A stretch of 64,000 bases of DNA, from NCBI GenBank assembly GCA_009746045.1, contig RPFO01000017.1, positions 799,001 to 863,000 on the forward strand, given 5' to 3'. The notes beneath the pieces were generated by a model. The model searched no databases. It had not been told where the DNA came from and saw nothing but the letters and a program-made list of their open reading frames with translations. Each line of letters starts with the position of its first letter. Position 1 is the stretch's first letter. Made by a program: the position numbers and the translations under genes. Origin of the DNA: Mesostigma viride (taxonomy: Eukaryota > Streptophyta > Mesostigmatophyceae > Mesostigmatales > Mesostigmataceae). Shown piece by piece: positions 43,122 through 55,000 of the stretch.

Positions 43122-46100
43122 CTCTGGATGCAAGCATGCCTCTCGCACATCCTTGACTCCTCTAAGACCTACGATCTAGATCCAGCGCCGCATAAAAGGC
43201 AAAGACTACAATTACTACAAACGCGTTATTACTATGTTGCAATCCAAACCCCGCCTAGCCCCGCACGAGTTAACACGACTGCAACTGTGCCAGACTGAGA
43301 TGGATAATAAGCTACGCCTTGAACGCCACGCAGAAGCCCTAGATGTGGAAAATACATGGTGGCATGTCAAGGGTGAACGAATGAATAAGGAATTCTTTGC
43401 ATTTATCCCACCCCCACGCTCACAAACCACCATCACAGAAATTACAGACGAGACTGGCACCCATACCACCCCCCAAGACATCCTACAATCTGGACATGCT
43501 TTTTTCTCCACCCTGTTCCGGACAGAACCCGACCCCTCTGCAAATGCAGCCACACAAAAAATCCTCGATGCAATTCCCCACCGCCGATCTCTCCGTCACA
43601 ACAAGCTCTACTAGACGCCAGCCCCACTATGGAAGAAACATCTCTAGCACTCCAACATCTCAAAACCGGTAGCGCACCTGGTGCAGATGGCCTTTCAGTA
43701 GAGTTTTTTAAAACGTTCTGGCCCCTCATAGGCAGGGATCTATACCAATGCATCCTGGAAATCTGGAACACCGAAACTGTTGTGGGCCAGTGGTCGGAAA
43801 CAATCCTCATCCTCTTACACAAAAAAGGGGATAAAACAAGTTGGAAAAATTATAGACCCATTCGCATGCTCACAGTCCCTTACAAACTAGCCAGCAAACT
43901 CTTGCAACGCCGTTTCTACAGTGTACTAGATAATCTGATCGGCCCGGAACAAGTTGGATTCAGGTCCAACCTACACATCAGCGACAGCATCACCATGATC
44001 ATGGACATTGTTGATGACGCATGGCGCAACAATATTATAGGTCTTATTTTATTTTGGGATTTTGAAAAGGCATTCGACCGCATATGTTGGAAATACCTCG
44101 AGGCTATACTACACGGGCTTGGATTTGGACCTAAACTTATTAAGGTCAGTCTAGGCATGATCAAATCCCTCACTTGGCACCTACTAATTAATGGACATAA
44201 ATCCCAAATAGGCCATAGCACACGCTCTCTCCCACAAGGCGACTGTCTCTCTCCCCTTCTCTTTCTGCTCGCTCACGCTGGCCTCTTCTTTCTTCATCAA
44301 CAGGACAGCCGTATTCAAGGCTACCCCCTCCCTCACCACACACGTGGTCTGTTTCAAACTGCTTACGCCGATGACACTACTAACATTTGCACCTCCCTGC
44401 GTGATGTTGATGCTGTGCTTGACAACATATCTACATACTGTACCGCCTCCCAACAACGCTGCAACGTGCAAAAGTCCACGGGCTTGCATATTGGCAGAAC
44501 AACCAACCCGACTCTCCAATCTACTAACCTGGCGGTGACATGGGTCCCGCCAGGAGGATACCACCTTTTGCATAACTGCCCTATCGGTCGGACAGCCGAA
44601 GGGAGGTTATTGGAAGTCAAAACCTTTTTATACGACGAATCACAACGACTGGGCAAACTTACTGGTGTACAACAGGTGGCCAACCGCTGGGCTGGCGTAC
44701 ACCGCCTCAGCCTCCGGGGCAAGGTCCTCGTTACGAACCAGCTGCTGTTCTCCAAGCTGCTGTACTTCGGTCAGGCCCACCCACCGGATGAACACACCAT
44801 GTCTCTTATTCAACGACTGGGGCATAACTTTGTTTGGAAAAAATCGAGCGATCTCAGCCGCCAGGTACACGGATGGATCAGAGAGTCAATGTCTTTTATG
44901 CCGTGGCCTCTTGGAGGACTAGGCTTACACAATATGCAATGGCGTTTATGGTCTGTGTATGCCAAACAAGTTATCTCTGCCCACATTGGTGTCAACACCC
45001 ACCCTGGATGTCTTCTGGCACGTGTAACCCTCTCACGTCTTACTCATCACTCCAATGGTATTTCTTGGCACTCTGTCCAGAGCCGCACTGCTTACTGCTC
45101 GCCTCCCCTCCCCGAAGCTCACCAGAGGTCTTCCTTGTACTGGGCTCGTATATGGCAAGGCTTTATGGCACTTAAACCCGACCGCCTACTATTCCCCACA
45201 CTACGTGAGGAAGTTGCACGCCAACCCCTATTCTTTAATGATATATACCTCAACCCCCTTAATCGCCCCTTTGGATGCTTAAGTGGCCCTAATAACCCCT
45301 ATGAAGGCTTCATAACATCCCCCCACCCTGTAACCACTATTCTCCACCTGTATATTCTCCACGGTGACTGCTACCGCCTCTTAACATATAACGAACTGGC
45401 TGCCTGGGTCCCCAATATGCCTACTTATGCTGCCTGGGCCGCGCTAGTACAAGCCATACCCCCCCGCTGGCACACACTCATGACTTCTCCCCGTGCCCCC
45501 TATAAAGCTGGTGAATGGTGCTGCTTTTGTCCATACAGCACGACCGCAACATGCTCGGGGAAGGTGATCGCAGAACTCCCCCTTGGAACCCTGCACGTTC
45601 AACTACTGGCGCCGCTGAGCGGCCACAATGGCTGTCTGGCTCAACTTACAACTGCAGTGGTGTTCCTCCCCACCCAGCTATGCCACCGGATTCGGGTTGT
45701 ACCTTGGTCCCTTGAACAATCATGTGTATACCAACCCAACCCCAACCTTCCAGACGCTGCTATTATTTGGCTACATGTGGGATCAACCCGCCTGGACATG
45801 TTGTCATTGGATCCAGTGGAATTTGGCTGGGTGCTAAATCAGGGTGACAGCAGAACTGTAAAAGGCCTTTACGAGTACACGGCAGAGTGGGGCTACACAA
45901 TGCTCTTGCATAAAAACCATCAATTCCACCCCGGACGGACACGCTGGGGCGCTACTGATTGGCCTGGCCACACCTGGGTCCGCAACATCACCCTCGCCGC
46001 TGACCACCCGCTGATTGATCGCCGCGCGACCGACGTACAACACCTCTTGATGCACCGGTCCATCGGGGTCGGGGAGATCCTCCACCGGCGATTTCAACAC

Positions 46101-46622
46101 CCTGCTACATGTTTATGTACCAACCCCACTGAAACTGTGGAACACCGATTTTTATGGTGTAACCTCCAGGGAGTTTGGACCTGGTTGATTCATGGTTTAT
46201 GGGCAGCCTGGACGTCTGAGCCTATCATACCGGTGTCTACCCGCTCAATTATCTTTGGCATCACTGGCACCCCTGGCCTTGAGCTCACCTTTTCACAACA
46301 AGCGCGGATATGGCTCCGCACATGCATGTTATATACAATCTGGACGGTGCGAAACGATGTGGTGTTCAATAGGCGCACAGTTTTCGACAAAGCTGGGGTT
46401 CTCTCACGCTTCATTTACCTATGGAACTCCGGCATGCGACGCTACTGGATGGTTGCAAATGAACAAAACAAAATCTGGGACCCTGGCGCGGACCAGGATA
46501 AGCCCAGCCCACTTGAGATCTTTCATGACCTCATGGGCAAAAACAGGATCTTTACCCACATGCCCAATGACAACCCATTAGAAGTCCAGTGGCTTCCGTG
46601 GTCTAGTAAGGCTCCGTTTTAG
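43122..46622 (+). pseudogene. LINE-A ORF2, reverse transcriptase half
   Basis: Resumes in the same frame as the endonuclease half once the LTR element and one CTACT are removed (STT-LWMQACLSH). Two frameshifts follow, near 43240 and 43590. The frame from 43629 to 46622 is then open: GSAPGADGLSVEFFK, NYRPIRML, DFEKAFDR, LPQGDCLSP and FQTAYADDTT (catalytic YADD), a thumb region, and a C-terminal CLCTNPTETVEHRFLWC zinc-binding motif. Size and order fit an L1-type ORF2. Confidence 0.85.
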
Positions 46623-46706
46623 CCACTGACATCTTGATACCCTAGGCTTAGCAGGGATTACCTACTGGCTATATTTGGAATAAACGTACACCTATTTACC
46701 TGGAAA

Positions 46707-46722
46707 AAGTTACGATCGCCGC
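46707..46722 (+). repeat. Target-site duplication of LINE-A, right copy
   Basis: AAGTTACGATCGCCGC, identical to 33952-33967. Confidence 0.85.
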
Positions 46723-46823
46723 CAATTCCAGGGCGTCGTAACTTAACGCGGGTACGTAACTTAACCCATGGTCCGCCGATGTGGTCATTTTTTACCACAA
46801 CACACGTAACGTAACTGTACCGC

Positions 46824-48630
46824 GTAATTCCGTGACCTGCGACGTAAGTGACGTAACGAAAATATGTCCGGCCGGTCGGGGCAGCCCAACGTGAATGAAA
46901 ATGCGTAGGTACAGGTTGGGTAGGTAATTGCGCCATAGCCCAGTAAATACCACCACTTTCTTGCTGGCAGTCACGTGACTTTTGCTAACATTTTTTACCG
47001 TTGCGCGCGCGCATAGCGAGATATGGCTGTCAGCGTGCCGTTTTGTGGCAATTTTGGGTTCCGCGGCTTGAAATGGGTCAGATGATGGCCCCTGAACGAT
47101 GATGCATTATTTTGGTACGTCAAGAATGATCAGATTTATGCTGTTGAGGAAATACGCAGTGGCTACTACCTCTGTCTTGGTAGTCACTGTCAGACGAGAC
47201 GTCCCGTTGGTTTCCTTTGGTTCTTGGGAGTTCCCGTCTGCCTGGGCCCCCCGCGTCTTTACGAAAGTCCGCTGCGCCATTTGCTGGGAACGTGGAAGCG
47301 TTAGACGTCATCTTTGCACATATCTTCAACATGGTAATGATGACGGATGCATGGATAGAGCGGCTATGGCCGCCTTTCCCACTAGTAGCTGCATACGTGA
47401 CGTATGAGCATGCCGGCCAGCGGAACCCGGCCAGGCCATGATCGAGGCAGGTACGGCAATGCGTTTGCACGTTGTTTGCAGGGAAACTCGTACGTTCTTA
47501 CGTGTCTTTTGATGAGTAGGATAGTGGTTATTGCAACAGCTTTCCATGCCTGCTCTAGGAGGGGTATTAGCCATTATGGTGCACAATTTGTGGCACTTCT
47601 TTGGGGGATATCGTTCAGTGATGGCAAGTTGGCGTCATGTTTGGATTCCAGCAGGTTTGGCACTCTATTGTGGTCATTTATATTGCATAATTGTATAGCA
47701 TGGCATAGTTGGCTGTTTGCGCGCGCGTAAGCCACACATGTACACGCGTGCATTATACATGTCAAATGGGGTATCCGGGTGGTTTGACCAAAGGAAAGCA
47801 CCATTGGACTATCCACCTAAATTGTCCAATGCTGGTATTGAGGTTTCTGACCCCCCCCTGAGAAAAATGGGGGGGTGCACTTTTTCTTGCACGGAAATGA
47901 TCGTCTTTTGGCCAACTCTGGTTGGAGCTATTATCCAAATGCCTTGATATACCAATGGTATTATTGCATATTCTGAAAGCCCTTGAAGTGTAGATATTCC
48001 TAGTACCTGGGTTGAGGGTATTTGGAGTTGTGGTCTAGGAGTTGATGATTTTTTTCATTTTCAGGGCTCAAAAAAGCAAAAAAAGTGCTGGCGGACCATG
48101 GGTTAACGGTAGAATTAGGCTAGCAGCCCACCCCCTCCTCCTCTGACGGACTTCTATACGGCAATCGACAGCTCTCGTCAAGCCCGATCCAGCTGCAGCA
48201 TCAAAGTCGCCGAAAGTCCATTTTTCAGGCTAGATATTTTGGTCAAGGCCGGCGGTGAGGTAAACGCCGGGTGTAGCCACACAGTGCCTGCGTTTTTTAC
48301 CAAAACCGTGTTTCAACCCCTAAACCGACAACTAGACTCGGTAGCGGATCCCTATTTCCAGCCGACCTCACATTTGCTTGCAGTGGCAAAACAATGGGAA
48401 CAGTGGTGAGGGAAGCGTCCTTCACTGTCAATGGCCAGCATGTCAACAATAATAACGTTGCAGCTGACGACGAGGCATGCGTCCTTGTCAGGGAACGGGA
48501 CAACCCGTGGTTAACAGCGCCCGCGTGTGCAAACCCGTGGGAGGCACGCCACTGAGACAAAAGATCCCCTAGGGTAGAGTTGATGTTAATAGCTTTAGAT
48601 AGATGTTGTAGGTAGCTGTTGTAGATTAAT
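46824..48630. other. Intergenic stretch; nothing firm recognised
   Basis: No recognisable coding domain. A small hairpin CCCCCCCCTGAG...GGGGGGGTG lies near 47851-47877. The phrase TAGATATTTTGGTCAA near 48225 matches the tandem repeat at 33.5 kb. The frame 48297-48560 shows no known domain. Confidence 0.5.
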
Positions 48631-48690
48631 TAATTAATTAATTAGACTCGTGCTCCCGTTGGGGAGTCACGGAGCATTAACCACGGAGCA
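48630..48690 (-). repeat. Third copy of the dispersed-repeat tail
   Basis: On the minus strand: CTCCGTGACTCCCCAACGGG AGCAC then (TTAA)n, matching 9700-9740 and 10118-10165. It abuts the truncated start of LINE-B. Confidence 0.55.
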
Positions 48691-48849
48691 TTAACGCCGC
48701 ACCCGGGCCGAGCTCTACTGCGAGCTCCCCCTTGTCACCCATACCATCCGACACCGCCGCCTCCTCTTTGCCGGCCATCTTGCCCGCACAGACCAGGTGA
48801 ATACTGATGTGGGCCCTGCCGGGGGGCTTAAGACGGGCCAACCAGGTAG
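48690..48849 (+). pseudogene. LINE-B ORF C-terminus, first part
   Basis: Encodes RAELYCELPLVTHTIRHRR then LLFAGHLARTDQ. It is cut by the chromovirus after GGTAG (48845-48849). Confidence 0.7.
48845..48849 (+). repeat. Target-site duplication (GGTAG), left
   Basis: GGTAG directly left of the LTR at 48850, matching 60398-60402. Confidence 0.85.
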
Positions 48850-49527
48850 TGTAACGAACCCATCCGGGTCGTGCGAAAGATCCTATGTTAGGGTGGTTAA
48901 TATGGAAATCTGGGTCAACCGCTCACCACTCTCCGGGAGTGGTATTAACGGAGCAGTTGCGGCATTTACACTGCTACGGCTCACGGTGATTAATATTGCA
49001 TTAATCTACACAACCCACATTCAGGATAGAGCCACCAAATGCAGTTGGAATTATGCCCCAGGTTCAGACAGGTGATAACACACACTTTATTCCGAACCAA
49101 GAGGACGAGACTCTCGTCCTCGGACCAATTTCACCTAGGTCTGCCACCAAGCTGGCAAGGGGCGCCGACATGGCGCCGACCTTCCAGCGAATTCCAAAGC
49201 ATGCAGTCCACACAAGATCCTCGGGTCGACATCGACCCCCGCCAGGCTACAGAATCCACGCATGAGTACAATATCTCAACCAGCTGTAAAGTACGCAGCG
49301 CGGCGCGGCTGCACCGGCCCCTAGAAGATTGCATACATCAGCCTAGGCCCAAAATAACTGGTCCGAATCACACAAACTATCACAATTCCATACAAAAGTC
49401 CTGACCAAGGGACAATTCCCAAATTAAGTCCCGAAATGAGTCCCAAAGTCCTACGGACTATGACAACAAGCCAAAATACATAATTTATTCCATTGTTGCG
49501 CCCGTTCCAAGGGTCGGGCCCGCAACA
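48850..49527 (-). repeat. 3' LTR of the chromovirus (678 bp)
   Basis: Direct repeat of 59720-60397 with one base change seen. Confidence 0.95.
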
Positions 49528-49542
49528 CTCCTCCCCCTCCCC
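49528..49542 (-). promoter_or_regulatory. Polypurine tract
   Basis: On the minus strand GGGGAGGGGGAGGAG ends directly at the 3' LTR, the expected place for plus-strand priming. Confidence 0.85.
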
Positions 49543-49815
49543 GGGGGACGGTAGTCCCTACCGTCATGCAGATAAGGACTAGCAATTAAAGAGAGATCGA
49601 GAACACACAACAAACATATACTACTAACCACACAGGGTTACTCTAGCTACTTGCCATGCAGGGCAAAATCAGGTTGACCATAGGGGTACTATGTCCCAGC
49701 CCATGTTCACCCATCAGACTAGTAAAACCAATTCCCCCAGAACTTGCCACACAAGGACAAGTTCTGACGTAGTCAAATAGTGGAATTCTTCCAACCACAC
49801 TTCCGACCTTCCTGG

Positions 49816-51791
49816 TCAGCGGCCGTGGTTTCGCCGGCGATTCGCGGGATCCGGGGCCTTCTCATTTCGTTGTTGGCAGGCCCGCTGGTATGCCCGCTCT
49901 CCAATCTCTGTGGCCTGTGGACCACGGGTCCCAGGGTACGCCAAGAGCTCCTCCTCGAACGCCCACTGCTCCGGTCTGCCTGCATCGCGCCGCCCCAAAA
50001 GAGAGAGGCGGGTCCACGAGCCGAGAGGCCACATGGCCAAGAAGGCCGCCAGGTACTCCGGAATCGTGAAGAGGAGGGTCTTCGCACCCTTGTCCACCAC
50101 CCCGCAACGGTGGTCCCGAATGTAAGCCTCTCCCATACCCATCATCACCTCAGACGCTAGGCTCCAATCAATCCAAGTGTTCTCGTCCACGCTCATGTCC
50201 AGGAAGTCAGGAGCCGTCGCGTGCAGGAACGCTGGCGCGTCCGGGGCCAGCTTCGGAGGCCCCACCAAACGGGTTTCGCCCGCCACCCGGTAGGTCCAGT
50301 TGTCCCCCTCGGGCGCATAGCGCGTCACCCTCCCAACCGTGAAGGGGAGATTTTCCCCAGGGACGAATGGTCGTGGACGTCGGAGGGGAATCCTCGGGTA
50401 CAGACGTACGCGCAGCAGCTCCAGATAGGCGCCCCGGTCCTTGTAGCACCACGGTCCCGCCGAGAACACCAGGTCATAGTCCGCATACTCCTGTGGTGAT
50501 CGGGGTTGGACCGGCGCGTCCGCACTCCAATCCACCCCCAATATTTCCATACGAGGACATCTGCCCCCGTGGGCAACTGTGCGGCCGGGTATCGGTCGGA
50601 GATAGGCCCCCAATGACCATGGCACATCATGGGGGAGGGGCGGCGGGCCCGGAATCGCTAGCGCAAGCGCCTGGACTTCCGGCATCTGGCCGCGACCCGC
50701 TGGGTGAGCGACGTCAGTATCCGTCCGTGTTGACTGCACGAACGAAGGGCCGGAGGCAGCCTTTCCGCTGGCTGTTGACGGTGCGACCTCCGGGGTCGAC
50801 CGGTGGGCCCGTGCAGTAGAAGTGTCCGCAACAGCCTTGCCACGATCTGCCGAGGGCGCGGCCTCCGGAGCCGACCTTGGCGACTGCGTCGATGAGGGAC
50901 CGGCTCCTGCCAATCCAACTGTCTTGCTCCGATCAGCCGAAGGTGCGGCCTCCGGGGCCGACCTTGGCGACCGCGACCCTTGATGTCCCGTCGCCCTGTC
51001 CCATGTCCGCCGAAAGGACCTTTCCTCCTCACGCGTCTCCGGGCGAACACCCACGCCACGGGAAGGCTCCCTGGAGCGGGACGCGTCCCGTGCGCTGCCG
51101 GACCTCCTGTCCTGACCCGGGGGTCGCCGGTCTCCCGAGTTCTCGCGGCGGGCCCCGGCATCGCGCGAGGCGTTGCCGGCTGAGTGGGCAAGTTCCCGGG
51201 GCGCAGGGCGCGGCGGGAACAGGTCGTCGTCCTCACTCCAGTCCTCCTCCTCATCGGGGCCCTCCCCGCCGCGATCATCCGCCTCGTCCAACTCCACGAT
51301 GCGGTCGAGCGCCTGCCGGAGGGAGTACTGGCCTGCTGCGGTGCAGAACGGGCCCCGCAAGGCCCCATCTGGCGGCAAGCCCCGGTAGGCCCGCTGCAGG
51401 ATCTGACGTCGTGCCGGTGCGACGAGCAAGAACATGAGGCGGGGTAGGCCATGAGGGCCGACACCGTAGTCACGCAACGGTTGCAGGCACAGCTGGGTGC
51501 GTGGTCCTCCCAAGCTGTCCCTACCGCCACATTCCCTCGAATCGCCGTCCGGGTCTCGACTTTGAACCCGCAGTGCCTTTGCACGGATTCGCGGAACTTC
51601 TCGTGTCGATCGTCGGGCCACTCCAGAACCGAGGAGGCCAGGTAGTCTTGATCGGCCTTGCCGTGCCTGCGCCGTCGACGCGCCAAGAACACGCCCTCCT
51701 GGCCGTAGTCGGGCAGAAACGTCCGCGGATTAAAGGTCTCACGGTTGTTCTCGTTGGCGGTCGCAGCTATATCCGACCCCTGCTCCTTCAT
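49816..51791 (-). pseudogene. Chromovirus third ORF after pol, unknown function (one frameshift)
   Basis: ATG at 51791 (MKEQGSDIAA). The first frame is open to about 51480 and the text then continues in the frame that ends at 49816. The joined product has about 650 residues: a basic N-terminal part, an acidic stretch (DEEEDWSEDDD), an Arg/Ser/Pro-rich middle with two to three copies of SAPEAAPSADR, and an ordered C-terminal third (TWIDWSLASEVMMGMG, LFTIPEYLAAFLAMW). No signal peptide or membrane anchor is evident, so it is not an obvious envelope protein. Confidence 0.6.
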
Positions 51792-52062
51792 GTCTTCCGA
51801 CCGTCGTCTCTTGCCACAACTGGCAGGCGGTGCGAACCCCGGAGGCTCCTCCGGGGAGGCTGGGGGTGTGAACCGCACCAAAGGACTGCTGGAGTCACTA
51901 CCTATGGGGCGGGGGCTGAAGCGAGTCTCCTCCGGGGAGTACGCCTGTTGTACAAGGAATGACCACGAGCAGCAAGGCAACACCTGTGAGTACCGGTGTC
52001 ATACCGACTAGTGTACGGTGTACCTGTGGTATGTACATACCTCTATGTGTATGTACATACCT

Positions 52063-55000
52063 CTAGTGCAACCTGTGGGCCTTCTTGTACGCGTCTAGCA
52101 ACCGCTTGCAGCCAGAGAGCTCCTTCTCCGTCCGCCAAGAGGCCTCTGCCCCATATCTAGTAAACTTCCACCGGATCCGATATTGGCGTTGACGACCACG
52201 CCCGAAATCGCGATGGGCGACAATCTCCTCGACCTCGTCCTCCTGTTCCCCTGTCTCCGGGTCGTATTCCACCGGAGCCGGGGGATTGAGTCTACCCTGG
52301 ATCGAGTTCTGGTGGTACAGCTTGAGCTGGTCGCGGTGGAAGGTTGTCGCGGTGCCCCATGAGATGGGCACGTCCACCTTGAACATGACATCATCCCATT
52401 TCTCCAGCACTTGGTGGGGCCCCAGGTACATGGGCCGGAGCTTCGTTTTGAGCTCCCCTTCCACCTTCTGGGAGAATCGACCGAGCTGGGGTCCCTCTAC
52501 CAGGACCCAGTCCCCGACCTCGATGTCCGGTGCTCTAGAGTCCCGCTTGCCTTCCACGCGAGCCATGTTGCGCTCGGCAGCGGCCCGGTACCCTTTAACC
52601 GCACTGTTGTGAGCTTGGCGCATCTTTTCCAGCAGGCTGCTCACGCCCGCCAGAGTAGTGCGCAGCACCTCCGGTTCCGCCAGCGCCGGACTCGTCAGCA
52701 AGTCGGTCGGCGTCAGCGGATGCCTTCCCGTGTTGAGAAAGAACGGGGTTAGGCCATGGGCTGCCTGTGGTGCGTTGTTCAAGGAGAACTCCACCAAGCA
52801 CAGCAACTCCTCCCAGTTGCTGCCCACCTCGTCGGTGTAATGGCGCATGGTTTCCTGTACCGTGCGGTTGAGTCGCTCCACCAGATGGGAGGACGAGCTG
52901 TGATAAGCCGTCCCTAGCGACACCTTGGTTCCCAGGCAGTCGAAGAACTCCTGCCAGAACCGGGCGGTGAAGAGCGTGTCCCGGTCCGAGATGAACTGGC
53001 GGCTGAGCCCGTGGAACCGGAAGACGTGGTTGAGGTACAGTTTGGCACACCCCTCGGCCGTGAGGTCAGCCGGACAGGGGGCCAGGTGACACATGCGCGT
53101 GAGTCGGTCCACGAACACCAAGATCTTGCTGTTGCCGTTCTTGGTCTTCTTAAAGGGGCCGACGAAATCCATCTGGATCGAGTCCCAGGGACCCAGGGGA
53201 TCAGGTAGCGTCTTTGGGACAGCCTGAGTACCCGTGTTCTGGGACTTGGCTATCTGGCACGACGGGCATTCGCGTATATAGGCCGCAATGTAGTCCTTCA
53301 TGCCAGGCCAGTAGAAGTGACGACGTGCCCTTGGTAGCAGTCGCCCAATGCCCTGGTGACCGCCGACTAGGGAGTCGTGGAGCTCGTGGAGCAAGGCTGC
53401 TCGACAGAGCTCGGGTATGTAGAGGCGCCACGTGTCCGGGCGCACCATGACGTATAGGCGACCCTCTTGGAACTTGCACGGGAGCCTACCCATCATCTTG
53501 GGGTGTGACTTGATCACCTCCAAGGCGGCCGGCTCGGTAACCGTGAAGCGGCTGATCAGCATCTCCAGGGGGGAAGTGACCGTATACGCATCGGCCTCGT
53601 CCTCCTCCTCCGGTTGGTCCAGCGCCGAGTGTAGGTACTCAGACACGACCACCGGGGATCCAAGAGGTTCCAGATGAAAAATAGCCTGAGCCACAGCGCC
53701 AAGGGGAACCCGTGTGTGGGACCCCTCCCCTTCCCCGGGGGACCGCGCGTCCACGCGCTGGTCGTCGTCGCCATCGGGGGGCGACAAGGCATCCGGAGTG
53801 GTATGACTCATGTGAAACAGGTGGCGCGCCCGCGGCGACCGTGGGAGGTCATCGTAGAGCGGGGCGCCAGGCGCCTCCTCACAGGTGGTATGGAGCACCC
53901 CCATGTCCTCATAGAACCAGTAGTCAGCACGACGGGAGAGGGCGTCGGGCACCACGTTGTCCGCACCCTTCACATACTGGATCTTAAAAGGGGCAAACTG
54001 GGAAAGGTACTCCATCCACCTGGCCTGACGGGGCGTCAGATTTGGCTGCGTCAAGAGGTGGGTCAGGGGCCTATGGTCGGTGTGAATAATCAAACGGGCG
54101 GGGTCGAGGTCCCCTGTCTCGCTGACTGCAACATCAAACTGCGCGCCCAACAGGTGGTGGCGCCATGTGTGGCAACAGTAGACCACAGCCAACAGCTCTT
54201 GCTGGTGGACCGGATAGTTCCGCTCGGCGGGGATCATTGTGCGGGAGATGTACTCAACCGGTTGCAAGCCCTTGCCTTGGTCCTGCAAGAGGACCCCGCC
54301 GATAGCCACCTTGCTCGCATCCGTCGCAACCACAAAAGGAAGGGACGGGTCTGGGAGCACGAGCACGGGTGCCGCGGTCAAACTGGCCTTGAGGGCCTCA
54401 AAGGCCTGCTGGCACTGTGCCGACCAGACGAAGGATACGCCCTTCTTGAGGAGAGCGTTGATGGGCGACGCGATCGTGGCAAACCGGGGGATGAAGCGTC
54501 GATAGTATGACGCAATCCCCAGAAAGCTACGCACGCCCTTCACGTCTGTCGGAGCTGGCCACTGTTGGACAGAGGCGATCTTCTCCGGGTCCGTGGCCAC
54601 GCCTGCCGCTGAAAGCGTGTGGCCCAGGAACGGGACGCTGCGCCCCGCACGGACCTTAGCCCTGCGGGCCGAGAGATGCTCGTCCTCCATAATGCGCAGG
54701 ACCGTATCGACGTCCTCCAGGTGCTCCTCGAAGGTCTTGGAGTACACGAGGATGTCATCCAGATAGGCCAAAGCGCAAGTGCGTTTCCAGGACCAGGGCG
54801 GCTTGTCCCCCTTGCGAGGGTCGCGCAGGTCACTGGATACCTGTGGCAGGTGTGCAGTCCCCATGACGGGCCGCAAGATGTCGTTCATGAGCATCTGGAA
54901 GCTGGCTGGTGAGTTGCAAAGCCCCATCGCCGCCACACGGAACTGGTAGTGTCCGTATGGCGTATTGAAGGCCGTCTTGTGACAGTCCTCTTCAGCGATG

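Larger units (their letters stand above)
33968..46706 (+). mobile_element. LINE-A, non-LTR retrotransposon (APE-type), interrupted by a copia-like element
   Basis: A 16-bp direct repeat AAGTTACGATCGCCGC flanks it at 33952-33967 and 46707-46722, as left by target-primed insertion. Without the inserted LTR element (35606-43121) it is about 5.2 kb: a leader with a small ORF, then one long ORF with an endonuclease, reverse transcriptase (YADD) and a C-terminal Cys/His motif. It ends in a short A run (about 46704-46706 before the repeat) rather than long poly-A. The layout resembles L1-like elements. Confidence 0.85.
33893..46823. mobile_element. Possible MITE or foldback element split by LINE-A
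   Basis: Left side: GCGGTACAGT at 33893-33902 and ACCCGCGTTAAGTTACGA at 33943-33960. Right side, inverted: TCGTAACTTAACGCGGGT at 46736-46753 and ACTGTACCGC at 46814-46823. With LINE-A and one target copy removed, the 18-bp arms face each other across about 20 bp. This fits a short inverted-repeat element as the LINE target. Element ends and target duplication are not proven. Confidence 0.45.
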
